Part shown: piece after piece, positions 1-34,647 of the stretch | How positions within the stretch are numbered: position 1 is the first letter of the stretch | Layout: each line of letters begins with the position of its first letter | Source of the DNA: Setoptus koraiensis | Taxonomy: Eukaryota > Arthropoda | DNA length: 64,000 nt | Direction: 5' to 3' | Assembly (NCBI GenBank): GCA_048013815.1 | Contig: CM106586.1 | Coordinates: 12,152,001-12,216,000, forward strand | Notes under the pieces: model-generated | Database searches by the model: none | What the model was told of the DNA's origin: nothing | Seen by the model: only the letters and a program-made list of their open reading frames with translations | Program-made: the position numbers and the translations under genes

Positions 1-567
1 GTAAGAGGCTGAGGGATTTCCTTTAGTCTCTTTGAGTGAGGCTTCTATCGCTTTGATAATGTCTTCCTCTTCCTGATCACTTGTAACAACATTTGGATCT
101 TTTGGAATAATTGGTTTCATTGGATCATGATAAGTAAAGTCGACGCCCTCACTTTTCAATCTGTTATAGTATGAAGGAATGAGGGCCAGTTGTGGATCGG
201 ATTTGAATTCGTTCTCCGTCCATTTCTTCAATAGAATTTTGAATTTTTCAACAACTTTTGGATGGCCTTTAGCTAGTAGTTTTCTAGATTCCGTTTCGAA
301 TTCTCTCGATGCTACTTCCAAGTGAAATTTCTTACCACAGTTACTGACACATGCGTCCAATAATATCAAGGATTGTAAGGCAACATTGGAGTGATTGTGC
401 AAAATTCTTTTCATGATTGATCTGAAGCAATCAACACATCGTAATTGTGAACTATTGATGTAATCACAACATTCTAAGACAGATTGCCAATCCTCAGTTG
501 TATTGCTTTCATTAGTTGCCTTCTCAACAAGTTTATCGAAGGGTGATGAGGAGCTGAATATTGGCAT
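1..567 (-). CDS. Stam: STAM, signal-transducing adaptor molecule (5' part, truncated by window edge)
   Basis: This is an ESCRT-0 adaptor that, with HRS, sorts ubiquitinated receptors on endosomes. Translating the minus strand from the ATG at 567 gives 189 uninterrupted residues to the window edge. Residues 1 to about 145 form a VHS domain, recognisable from 'PFDKLVEKAT', 'CFRSIMKRI', 'DACVSNCGKKFHLEV' and 'GHPKVVEKFK'. An acidic stretch at about 166-180 ('EEEDIIKAIEASLKE') is a ubiquitin-interacting motif. VHS followed by UIM with no FYVE finger between them separates STAM from HRS. The SH3 domain and coiled coil expected further on lie outside the window. No intron interrupts the visible part. 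The gene is head-to-head with GOLT1, with about 600 bp between the two start codons. The family call is by recognition of the protein and is firm. Confidence 0.93.
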   Translation of the reverse strand, partial: MPIFSSSSPFDKLVEKATNESNTTEDWQSVLECCDYINSSQLRCVDCFRSIMKRILHNHSNVALQSLILLDACVSNCGKKFHLEVASREFETESRKLLAKGHPKVVEKFKILLKKWTENEFKSDPQLALIPSYYNRLKSEGVDFTYHDPMKPIIPKDPNVVTSDQEEEDIIKAIEASLKETKGNPSASY

Positions 568-1169
568 TTTATAGATTAGGCGTCAACAGAGGTTCCAACA
601 ATAAAATAGCTAACTAAGTCGATCGAATGACGAATTGATTTGATATTGGTAGTAATGTGAGAAATTTATTATAACTGATGTCAATTCTGAAATATGCCAC
701 TAATAATGAAAACATGCCAACACGTTTGAGAATAATAATGATAATATATTCGATAGGACATCAACGCTGATAGGAGTCAGATTGTTTTGAGCAGTAGATT
801 TTCATGATCAAATAAACAATTGTGTACATTTCATGTGTCATAATAACAATCATGTTCGTCGAAAGCTAAAATAAGCTATGGTGACGAAATAAGCGATCAC
901 CTGATTACTCATTGATTGAGATATTCTTGTGTAAATATACCTGACTAGGAAAAAATTTCGATATCCTCGGCGCGAATTCCAAACAACTACAGGGGAGATT
1001 CATGAATAGTTCATACGTGACTAGCAAGTGGGTATATTCATATTGAATCATAAAGCCTTTTGAATATTCCGCTCAGAACGGTCAGAATTTTTCGAAAATT
1101 TTCATTAGTTGATTTTACAGCGATTGATTTATCAAGCTCTAAACAATCAATATACATATCAGTGTCAAA
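568..1169. promoter_or_regulatory. Divergent intergenic region between STAM and GOLT1
   Basis: These 602 bp separate two start codons that face away from each other, so both promoters and 5' UTRs must lie here or partly here. The sequence is AT-rich with no long ORF. No convincing TATA box or named factor site could be assigned. A shared bidirectional promoter is an inference from the geometry. Confidence 0.45.
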
Positions 1170-1672
1170 ATGATCAATATTAGTACAAATACCCAGATAG
1201 GCCTGGGTTTGACGGGTTTCGGTCTCACGTTCATATGTCTGGGTATCCTGTTGATGTTTGATAAGGGACTCTTGGCCATAGGAAATGTGAGTAAATTTTC
1301 TTCTCAGCATATCTGATCTTTCGACTTCGTGAATCTTTGAGCGTAATACTAATCAAAACACCTCACATCAAATATTACACAATATTGCCTAAACTCAACA
1401 TCTCTTTTTAGATTTTGTTCATCGTTGGACTAGTTTTTATAATTGGATTCTGGAAGGCATTTAATTTTTTCTTCCAATGGCAAAAATTGAAGGGGTCTAC
1501 AGCCTTCTTCTTAGGAATGCTTATAGTTATTGCCGGACATCCTGTGATAGGAATTCTTATTGAGGCTTGTGGCTTCTATTTACTATTCAGAGCCTTCATT
1601 CCTACTGTCTTTGATTATTTGAAAAGGCTACTACCCTTTTGGGGCTCCATAAAAAATCGATCAATTGTTTAG
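1170..1672 (+). CDS. GOLT1: GOLT1/Got1 vesicle transport protein (2 exons)
   Basis: This is a small four-helix membrane protein of the Golgi and ER-Golgi vesicles, the Got1/Sft2-like family. Exon 1 is 1170-1286 (39 codons, ATG at 1170) and ends at GTGAGT. The intron is 1287-1411 (125 bp, GT-AG, pyrimidine-rich end). Exon 2 is 1412-1672, and the join is in phase 0. The 125-residue product carries the family hallmarks: 'IGLGLTGFG' followed by '[13 protein letters not shown]' in exon 1, then '[11 protein letters not shown]', '[33 protein letters not shown]' split by short loops, in exon 2. Human GOLT1B is about 138 residues, so the length fits. An internal TTG in exon 2 (1415) is not the start. 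The gene is tail-to-tail with prefoldin 2, with 60 bp between the stop codons, so the 3' UTRs probably overlap. Confidence 0.93.
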
Positions 1673-1732
1673 CAACATGATGCTCAAACATAGTAATATA
1701 TAAAGATATTATTTTTACAAACGAATAATTGA

Positions 1733-2125
1733 TTACTTTTGAATAGATATTTTATTTTGAGCCATAAACGCCTGTATTTCTTTTCCTTTTTCAGTCATTT
1801 CTTTGAGTGTGTTCTCCATCATCTTCTCTAATGATTCGCGATTTTGATCGAGGGCAGGTATCACATCCTTGACTTTCTTCTCAATCAAGACACCTCCCTG
1901 TGATCTGAAACATTTGCGTTCTCCGTCGACCTGGAGAAGAGCCTCTTTAACTAGCTTGTTTTCGGCGACATCACTCTCCAGCATGGCTAATCTGTTTGCG
2001 GCCTCTCGTTGTTCCTGCCTGAGCTTGTTGAATTTCCTGGCCACTTGTTCTGTGCTGGCTTGTGAAGCGTCAGTGACCATCTTTACCCCACTAGTACCAC
2101 CCGATCCAGATCCTGAACGATCCAT
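1733..2125 (-). CDS. Pfdn2: Prefoldin subunit 2
   Basis: This is a beta-type subunit of the hexameric prefoldin co-chaperone, which hands nascent actin and tubulin to the CCT chaperonin in the cytosol. The single exon encodes 130 residues from the ATG at 2125. After a Gly/Ser-rich N-terminus the protein shows the family pattern: a first helix with 'FNKLRQEQREAANRLAMLE', a hairpin region with 'VDGERKCFRSQGGVLIEKKVKDVIPAL', then a second long helix. This is the paired coiled coil with a beta-hairpin between its arms. Length and motif order match animal PFDN2. The transcript runs toward GOLT1, and its 3' UTR probably overlaps GOLT1's. No intron is seen in the coding region. Confidence 0.93.
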   Translation of the reverse strand: MDRSGSGSGGTSGVKMVTDASQASTEQVARKFNKLRQEQREAANRLAMLESDVAENKLVKEALLQVDGERKCFRSQGGVLIEKKVKDVIPALDQNRESLEKMMENTLKEMTEKGKEIQAFMAQNKISIQK

Positions 2126-2744
2126 TGTTACTATTCACTCTAAACTAGTCTACTCCGAATCCCTATATCATAGATCAATATAATTTCCCGTGTATGACTA
2201 TCCAATGTTGATGTTCCTTAGATAAATATCTAATCTAACGGCTTAACCAGGCTAGTTGTCATATATGATTATTAGAATTTATGGATTAATATTCTGGATT
2301 CCGACGGAGAGACACCGAAAACATGTTAAATAACAGACATCATGTGGTAAGAAATAAATTTTGATCGAGACGGCATGAACGGCAGAAATCCAAGTTGAGC
2401 GAGCGGTGACCGAGAGGCGTGGCAACAAAAAAGCCGCTAGGCGTGTCAACTCGGGACAACCAAATTCACCAAGTTGTGCCCGTTTTTTAATTCGGCGCAA
2501 AACTTTTTGAAAATAAAAAGTGAAAATGAAACTCAACTTTTCCGTTTTCATATATTTGTATTAGTTACTATTATCTATATCGTAATCATTTATTACAATT
2601 GTATTTGTTCAACTTTAAGTGAAGGCAATCAAGTTATTATTATTATTATTTGTTGTGGAAGTGATGATTATGATGAAGGCTTGAATGTTGTTTGCTCAAC
2701 AGAACAATCGTAATCGTTACAGTTAATATAAAATTTTCTAAAAT
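2126..2744. other. Intergenic: PFDN2 promoter side and TMEM163 3' side
   Basis: These 619 bp lie between the PFDN2 start and the TMEM163 stop, both on the minus strand. They must hold the PFDN2 promoter and TMEM163 3' UTR. They contain one arm of a 37-nt inverted repeat (2596-2632) and a short ATT-rich microsatellite just after it. No ORF here looks real. Confidence 0.5.
2596..2632 (+). repeat. Left arm of 37-nt inverted repeat
   Basis: The reverse complement of 5416-5452 matches this stretch at 36 of 37 positions by eye. The two arms lie on either side of the TMEM163 coding region, about 2.8 kb apart. The sequence is not simple repeat. Confidence 0.85.
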
Positions 2745-4057
2745 TTACATTATTTGATGATATCGAAGATTTTGATGATGCTGATCACAATTGATTGAAT
2801 TATGCAACGAGCTCGGTAAAGAGCTACTTGAGTAAGAATGAGATTGAACAGGTTTCAATATGTTAAAATTTTGATGTATAACTTTGAGGCCAAACAAAGA
2901 CATGCAAATAGCTAAAATAATGCTCATTATAGGATCGAAGTACCAAAAGGCCCTGTTGAACGACATGAGTCCTTGTGATACAAGAAGAGACACAGCAAAT
3001 ACCACGGATATCAATGTATTAATGACTGTTTGGATATTTAGCATCAAACCACAACAATGGCGCACGGGATGGAAGAAAGCAAAACAATTAGTTGATTGTG
3101 GTCATTATGTAATAGCTGAGATGTTAGTGAGCACATGCCAATTATAATGATAGGCAACTTACCATCGAGTAGCATTGATTCATCTCGTACAGAACGGTAG
3201 ATTATATATTTCACAAGAGATAATGTGCTACAGGTGGCCAGAGCTATCACTGAAAGATACATCAGACCATTATTCTGGAAAGATAATAATAAGATTATGA
3301 ATTTCATCTAAAGATATACTGAATTGACCAGAGCATTGATTACAACCTTGTGAATGTACAACGTTACGAACCAAAAGAAAAACTTACATTTTCACTCTCG
3401 ATTGCTGATACTATATCGGTGATTGCTTTTATGGCAATTGCAATGGATGATATTTCAAACAATACCCCCAAATAAACACATGCTATTTGTTCTCTGGCAT
3501 GCAAATAAAGTCCACTTAAATCACCATGGTACCTCCAAAGGACGATGATACTAGAAACTATATCGAGCGTGGATTCGGCCTATCCCGTACAAGCATAATG
3601 ATTATCGGATGAATCGATTGATTAGTTAGTCGAAGTCGATAGTATGTACTAGTCGAGTTTGCGTTGTCCTCCAATGATTGTTCATTATTACTTACAGCGA
3701 ATGCGGATGTTGAGGGACTATTGTTTATATAAGCAAGATAAAAAGATACTACGGCTAGAGCCAAATTAACTAAAAGTGATATGACGGTTATTATGATTAT
3801 CTTATTTGATAGATTCTTTGATTTACGATTGATGAATTCACTTGCTATCAGTCTTGAATATTTCAATGGCAACGTTACTAGAGTGGGGAAATATATGAAG
3901 AATGAAAAGATTGCTTAACATATTGATACAAAATAAAAAGAAATATTGGGATAATGGTAATCGGTAATTGGGTATAGTTACGTTCAGCAATGCGTTGCCA
4001 GTCGGAGTCGGATTCTTCGACGTATCTGCCGTCGCCAGAGTATGAAGATGGAGCCAT
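2745..4057 (-). CDS. Tmem163: TMEM163-like zinc transporter / synaptic-vesicle membrane protein (5 exons)
   Basis: TMEM163 (SV31) is a cation-diffusion-facilitator-type zinc efflux protein of synaptic vesicles and lysosomes. The exons are 4057-3982, 3877-3696, 3579-3388, 3274-3163 and 3025-2745. All introns are GT-AG (104, 116, 113 and 137 bp), and the phases agree throughout. The joined 843 nt give 280 residues, against about 289 in mammals. The start 'MAPSSYSGDGRYVEESDSDW' is acidic. Six hydrophobic segments follow. Recognisable blocks are 'SLLVNLALAVVSFY' (TM1), 'STLDIVSSIIVLWRY' (TM2; CDF-type metal-site region) followed by 'HAREQIACVYLGVLFEISSI', and 'WYFDPIMSIILAICMSLFGLKVI' at the end. 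The Asp in 'LDIVSS' and the Asp before exon 5 sit where mammals have 'LDVLSS' and 'TDGFNS'. Here Gly is replaced by Val across the exon 4/5 junction. The C-terminal tail is Ser/His-rich. Confidence 0.88.
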
Positions 4058-5415
4058 GTCTGTTTATCATAGATTTGAGGATGGGTGGACACTTTAACCA
4101 ATTAACAATCGACAACAATTATGCAATGCAGATTGATGAGTGTTTTATAATTTTAATTGTTGACTCAATAAATATAATGAACGATTAATTGATTCGGCCT
4201 TGTCCTTGTTGAATGTATCCACGTTATGTTTGTAGAGGTCGCAATTTTTGAACGAGGACCCAGTCAAATATTCTAAATTAATGTTAATAATAATACAAAA
4301 ATGATGAGAAATTCCCCCGGACGTGTCAGAGAGATCTTTTAGTTTACATAGAGTTTATACTAATAACAAATGCTTTTTCTCTCCTCTCGGAATAAATATA
4401 AATACACCAATCAATACCATAAGATAATCAAAAACAAATCAGCGTTGTAAATAAAATAATGTATTAGTAAGAATTCAACATTTATTCCTGTGTTACATAT
4501 AGTGGAATGACAATGATTTACTAGTCTAATGATATTGTCTCAACAACAACAAAAAAAATCCTAGAAGTGACTACGACAACAAAACGTTCATGCATGATGG
4601 CCATCATAAATCTAAATGAATTATGTGATATTTTTTGTCAACTACTACGCCACGCCACGCGAGCAAGGTGGACGGTGGCAATCTCTAGATTTAACCCCGT
4701 TTTTGGTGGATGATTTATACATCAACAACAGCGGCGATCATAATCAATTTGTTTGAGAAGGTGCCATGTCGTGATCACATTCTGATAATTTATGTGAGCA
4801 CTCAATGTAACATTAATTAACCAGACGCAAAGTAAATATATCGAGTCAGTGATGAATATGCCACCCTCTACTAGACTAGATGTATAACCAACAATGGCGT
4901 GTGAATTTCTCTAAATTTTCAAGCATGTGATCGAACAACAACGAATTAATTTGTTGTATAATCTTAATTTAAACTCACAATCTTACGAGCCGAATCACCC
5001 GAGATCTGAGAAATCATTTCGATAAGTAACAATCGTTCATGTGTAGTATCGCACATGTCAGTCATCACAACAAGTGTCCATTTACATGTACAATATACAG
5101 TTGTGTTTCTAATTATCAGTGTCTATCTATTTACATTGTCTATGTTTGTTTTGTTTACATGGACTGACAATAAAGAATCAGTCAGTCATGATGTCAATCA
5201 AACAGCTATTTCACCGTTTACATTTCGAGAATTTGTGTGTATTAGAACGACGTCTGCCATCTATTTGGCGCCCGTAAAGTAGTGCCATTTAGCTTGTCAT
5301 GTACTCGTTGGAATAGGTTAGTTTGTTTGTTTGTTGACAATGTACAATAGGAATATAACTTGATATGATTGCTTGCAATCAGCGATCAAGCTATTAGCTC
5401 ATAATTAGCTTTGGT

Positions 5416-5452
5416 TTGATTGCCTTCACTTAAAGTTGAACAACTACAATTG
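5416..5452 (-). repeat. Right arm of 37-nt inverted repeat
   Basis: This is the near-exact reverse complement (36/37) of 2596-2632. The similarity stops at about the same bases on both sides, so the unit looks discrete. Confidence 0.85.
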
Positions 5453-7117
5453 ATTATCATCAATCATACAGATGGATCAATATTGTGTGCTTGTCGCTCG
5501 CTCTTCATTTGAGGCTCTCAGCTAAAGACAAATTAAATCATGGGATATGAGGGTGGTGATAGATCTCGAAATTGGCAACATCATCAGCCAGAATACGAAA
5601 ACATTTTGACTAACATGTCGATGATGATGTTCACTCGGTGATAACGTGCTCTTCTCTTTCTTTATAAACACGACTATTGTTACAAACAAACAGCAATACA
5701 TATTAGGCCAAGAGAGCAATAGTTACCATTTTTGACGTGGTTGGTTTGCTTGTAAGCCAACTATACTAGTGACTTTGACAAACTATTTAGTCTAGTAGAC
5801 GGCCGATCTCAATCAAAATACAAACCCGTGATGGTCTAATTGTGTGTGTGATGTAATCAAAATGATATTCATCTAATGCAAGTGATGTTGTTGTTATTGT
5901 TTCTGTCAGATTAATCTGTTCAAACAATTAATATTGGTGACGTCATCAAAATCACTATCCGGTTCGTCAAAGATGTCTTACTCGTAGCCATCAACAAAAA
6001 GACAATTAGTATATAAATGAACGCTGTTGTTGCTATTACTACTCAACGATACAAATCAGATCACAAACACCTCTCGTCAACTTTGCAAACTAATGAATAA
6101 TCTTTGGCTGATACTCGGATATTCAGAAGCTTCTATTCTTCTATTTTTTTTTTTAGTCATCACATTAGTTGATACCACTCTGTGGCTTGTACACAAGTGC
6201 AGCAACTCAAACATAATGATAGCTAACATATTGATAACGAGAAGCGCTAACAAGTGATTAGTTTGTCCACTGCTGTTTTATTTGGATACATAATGAGATT
6301 TGGTTGTTATTTGATTAATAACCCTCAATGATACCGATAACAATTTGATTAGACTTACACTGTCTGGGTGTAACAGTTAATCACTTAATTGTTGTGACGT
6401 CTTTGCTATTTCAATGTCGCTGTTTTTGTTTTGAAAAAACTGAGGAAAAAGGAGCATCTATCGACAAGATCGGATAATCTCTCGATTGACCCGTCACGCA
6501 ATCAGTGGTGGTTGATAATGTCACTCTTTTCCATAACGAGCTGAGATTTTATTCAATATCGCTGAGCACTAGATGGCGCCAAGGAGTTTCCACGACAAAA
6601 TCCAAACTGTCCAACTGGATACTAACCCTATCTCGGTCAATTTTGCACGTGCTCGACCCATTTTCGGTTATATCGAACTTGGTTCTATCAATATAAATTA
6701 AAAGTTGGATGGTCCCCAAACTGGGTTCCGTCAATATATTGTCGACAAGTTCGCAATATGGTCTGCGAGCCAAGAAACGATGGACCTCATTTTCAATTTG
6801 CCGAAATGCACACCAATACGCAATTGTTTACTCGGTTGCCAAATTAATCATTTGATTGGACTTGGACGAAATGATTGTACACTTGTTGAGAAGATGTCCG
6901 ACGATATGATAGTGCATTGCATCATCGGGCCAGTTTGATGGAGTCGATAGCAGAGATAGGAAAACAATCTCTCTGTGTCCCTGCTCCCGAAATGATGCGA
7001 TGCTTGCGTGCGTTTGACTAAATAAAGCGCAGTTAAATCTAACTGGATAAGTAATTGATTATGTTGTCATATGGTTGAGCCAGTTTCATCCGGAACGAAG
7101 TGATCAGATGAGCAAGA

Positions 7118-7144
7118 TCTCTCTCTCTCTCTCTCTCTCTCTCT
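7118..7144. repeat. (CT)n microsatellite
   Basis: A dinucleotide run of about 13 units is read directly. Confidence 0.95.
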
Positions 7145-7666
7145 GTAGCAGCATCCATGGGAGCAGATGATCCGAGACAAATGATGATTTAGTTATGATA
7201 GTGGAAGCATTAAGGAAAACAACTATTTGTTGAATGAATCGAAACGAATCGATGGGACCATTGTTTGTCACGTACACCATTTTGCGATAGGCAATAGTCA
7301 AGAGAGAGCGAGCGAGTCTTGCAAGCAAAATCATAGCTCAAACCCGATGTCAGTCGATAGTCGCTACTAATGCTTGAGGTGGCCCCAGTGGTTTCGGTGG
7401 TGTGCACCAGGGTCTAACTAAACTAGTGGCAGTAGTAACGTTATCGCTTGACCGATTTCGGTGGTCAAGCAACGCCTATGAGCCACCAATGAAGCGAGCC
7501 ATCATTATGATGATGATGATCGTCATTAGCGAAACATTCATGCGGCGTGTGCCATGTATAATAGCAACTTGGCCCCCGATGCAATTGTCGCCTAGCTAGT
7601 TGGTTGTCATATCCATGCCAGGCATGCAAAGTTGTCTGTGAATTTTGTGGCCGATTCACGCTGGCC

Positions 7667-7692
7667 AGAGAGAGAGAGAGAGAGAGAGAGAG
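7667..7692. repeat. (AG)n microsatellite
   Basis: A dinucleotide run of 13 units is read directly. Confidence 0.95.
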
Positions 7693-9232
7693 GCGGCCAA
7701 ACGGCGGCAACTATTCCGCGAGCTCGCATTTCCACCGATAATTATGGCAAACTGCGCGCCGACCGATGATAGTATTATTATGATTATTATTATTATTATT
7801 GGTAAGAACGATTATTTGTAACGCTATCTGGCCCGCAGCAATCATCAACGTTTCCGATGTCGCCAATCTTGTCTACGCGAGGAACGTGACTAAATATTCA
7901 ATGCAATGGCTGAACGAGGTTTCCCTCCGCAAACTGCCGACAACCGACTGCCAATAGCGTCGAATGGGTCGAGCGAGATAACGGGGGCCCAACCAAAGAG
8001 GCGACGCTGCATATTGTCAGCCTTCGGTTACATGGTGATGACGGCGAATGCATGAATAAACAATTTCAGCTCGACATGAAATTCTTACACACATATCGAG
8101 CATAAATAAATAAATACCCTGCCAATGATGACCGACATGGCTTCATTAGTCACGTTATGGGTTATCTCTTTTGTTGTTTTTGCTTTTCGCCAACAATTTT
8201 CCTCTCTATTTATTTTCCTCTTGTGTTTTCATTCAATTTAATCCAGATTTCCAACGAAAAATCGCGACCTTCAAATTGCCTTTTGGGCTCAACAACTACC
8301 GATTGATGCGTGCATATCGTTCGTGGGACGGTTTTTTGATTTCAGGTTGATTTCATCATATTCTAGGAGTTTTTTCAACGAGTTGAAATCGATTCGCTGA
8401 AAACTGTTCAGTACTTGTTCGCCGACCACAACGCTGGCGATAAGCACTAATGAAAGACTGATCGACAATAATAAAGTGGGTCACAGGCAGATACGTTACT
8501 ATAATTACCGCATCAAGGCGGATATCTGAGTGAAACTGTCCGACAAGGCCGCCGCTGAGATGGGTGTAATTTTCGGAAAGAATCTATGAGCGAAAATTTC
8601 CCCCAAATAATTCTCAAATTCACAGCGAATTTTTCGGAGTGCTCACGGATCAGAATACAGAGAAAACGAACTCTTCGAGTAGCGCAAACTTGAAAAATTT
8701 TCAGTTGAGTTACTCGAACTAACAAAATAATAACGAGGCAATGGCTTTCCGTTGATCTTTTCACGAATTTTTTCGATTTCTTCGATTTTTTTTTCTCGTA
8801 AAAAACTCACCTTACACATCATGTGCAGGTGGCTCTAGATTTTTCTACGCTTGTCGTCATTTTTCGGGCCGATTTTTCTCATTTTCTCTATTTTGTCAGT
8901 GTTTACATTTTCCGAGGCTCTAATTCCACCCGAAAATAAGATGAGCACGACGTCGGGGGTCGCAATTCACTAATACACCGAAAAGAAACAAAAAAGAAAG
9001 TTCTAGGGGAAAAAATCAAGAGAAATGATTGCTGCACTGAAGCGAATAATGAAAGCATCATTGCCTAGGCGACAGTGATCCGGTGGGAGAGCTGCGCGAA
9101 CACAATCAAGTTGATTACTTGTTTTAGGGAATCATCTTTTATTATCAAGCCTATTATATAGATATAGGGTATATATAAAGAAATAATTCTAATTCTTTTT
9201 GTAGAAGTTCATTGTCGCTTGTTTATCATTTG

Positions 9233-9233
<1 letters not shown>

Positions 9234-9300
<67 letters not shown>
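9234..9300. repeat. (GT)n microsatellite
   Basis: About 33 uninterrupted GT units lie downstream of the GPCR gene. The reading frames across it are artefacts of the repeat. Confidence 0.97.
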
Positions 9301-9301
<1 letters not shown>

Positions 9302-10084
9302 GTGGAGGCTATCAAATGTCGTGACTGCAGTTTGCGTTTATTTTTGGCATTTTCATTGGTCTTGTATTGTTTTTTATGTGTTCATTTTGTGTTGCTGTTT
9401 ATTATCTGAGACGAGCCGGAATAGAGCGAGCAAAACTGGTGACTCGATATAGACGGCTAAGCGAGCGTTAAGTGCAGCAATGACTTAATTGCAACTATGC
9501 AAACTATGTGTGTCCAATTGTTGTTATTCACCGGGTGTCGCTTGCTGGTGGGCCACGACACAGGGGCCTCCATTAACTTAACTTGCGCCACTTGACCAGT
9601 TGATTAGACAAATGAACGAGCACACAATTTGTGTAATGTTTCATTTATTTAACCTAATAGCAAGACAAATTCGCCGGCCAGCTAATATGGCGATGGTTGT
9701 TTGCGTTGATTGTGTGCCTTATCATTGTTTGATTGCTCCACGTTTGCTGGCCCTTGGTCGTACTCGTCAGAGTGTGTGTGTGTATGTCTGTGTGTAAAGC
9801 AGTGGGGCCGGCCTAACGGGGCCCCACTCGAACTCAATCGCTTTGTGGCGCCAATTTGTCTAACAATGGCTCATTAATAGCCGCCGGCGGAGGTCAATAG
9901 CGGCCTCGGTCGTCTGTCATTCAAGTTACTGGCCAGTTGATGGTTGCCGGCTCGAAGTGTAGGTAATTAGTTATTCCTGTTGTGTGTTCGCTACACGAAA
10001 GCCATAAAGCACCCACATACACGGACTGCGAATAGGCTGCGATTTGCCGAGAGCTGTACACCAAACTCCGCTCGCAACAAACTG

Positions 10085-33783
<23,699 letters not shown>

Positions 33784-34620
33784 TCTTTCTCTCTTACATG
33801 CATCTGCTGTATGCAGCTAAATTTAGCTCAGACAACTGGTGGCGGCCCATAAAATTATTCGAGTATGGATAGCCCTGTTTGCATGTCCGGCACATCAGTC
33901 CATGTGCCGGTGTTGGTGTGTATAGGGGCAGATTTTTTATAAATATTTTAAATAAAACAGAGATTCTCTCTAAAAGATCGCGTCGAAAAGATGATAAGAC
34001 AGAAACTCATCGCCACGCTATATGACATCATCACTATCATTCTTCATTTTCGTATGAATGGCTACTCTAGCTTCTAATAGTTGCAAGTGTCACCGATATT
34101 CAAGTTGATACTAATCATGGCACCGATCGTCATGGGCCCCACTGTATTCGGTCACTTGATGCGCGAGTGGGAATAATGAGGCGTGATTGCAGGGCTTGCT
34201 GGCGACAGTGCCACTACGTTGTCCATCAAAAATACGACAACCTCTTGAGAGAGATCCATTAAGAAACATGCTGTATCTTGGTTTATCTAAGTTTTTTTTT
34301 CATGCTTCAGGCGCCCGCAGAGATAACAATGGCAGCCAGTGAGAACAGGGCGATTCGCTTTTCGGTTTCAGTTACGATTGACTCTTATCGCTATGCTACT
34401 TTCTTGAAAATTGCCTCATGAAAAAGCTGCTCAACGAAAAATCGCTTCTCGAAAATTCAACAAACAGACAGAGCAATGTGGCCATCCCATGGACATTCTC
34501 CATTACCTTTTATTATTATACTTCTGAAAGAAAATAACCAACTGCAGTTCACACACACACACACACCATTCAATTTGCTACTTTGTGTTTAAAATCTTAA
34601 ACTACTGGTATTGCGAAATT

Positions 34621-34647
34621 CGTATTTGTGATTTTATCACAAATACG
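34621..34647. repeat. Perfect hairpin, 12-bp arms with TTT loop
   Basis: CGTATTTGTGAT is followed by TTT and its exact reverse complement. No adjacent gene or T-run marks it as a terminator. Confidence 0.88.

Larger units (their letters stand above)
4058..10084. other. Gene-poor region with microsatellites
   Basis: About 6 kb separate the TMEM163 start from the 3' end of the GPCR gene. The open frames are short, lack family similarity and are not bounded by convincing splice sites. Contents noted: the second arm of the 37-nt inverted repeat (5416-5452), a CT tract (7118-7144), an AG tract (7667-7692), an ATT tract near 7777-7800 and a long GT tract (9234-9300). TMEM163 5' UTR exons and promoter may lie in the first part. 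Confidence 0.5.

Noticed and set aside
3558..3872. Single-exon reading of the TMEM163 N-terminal part from TTG at 3872
   Set aside because: A GTAAGT donor after codon GCT at 3696 and an upstream exon with ATG at 4057 restore the family sequence with consistent phases.
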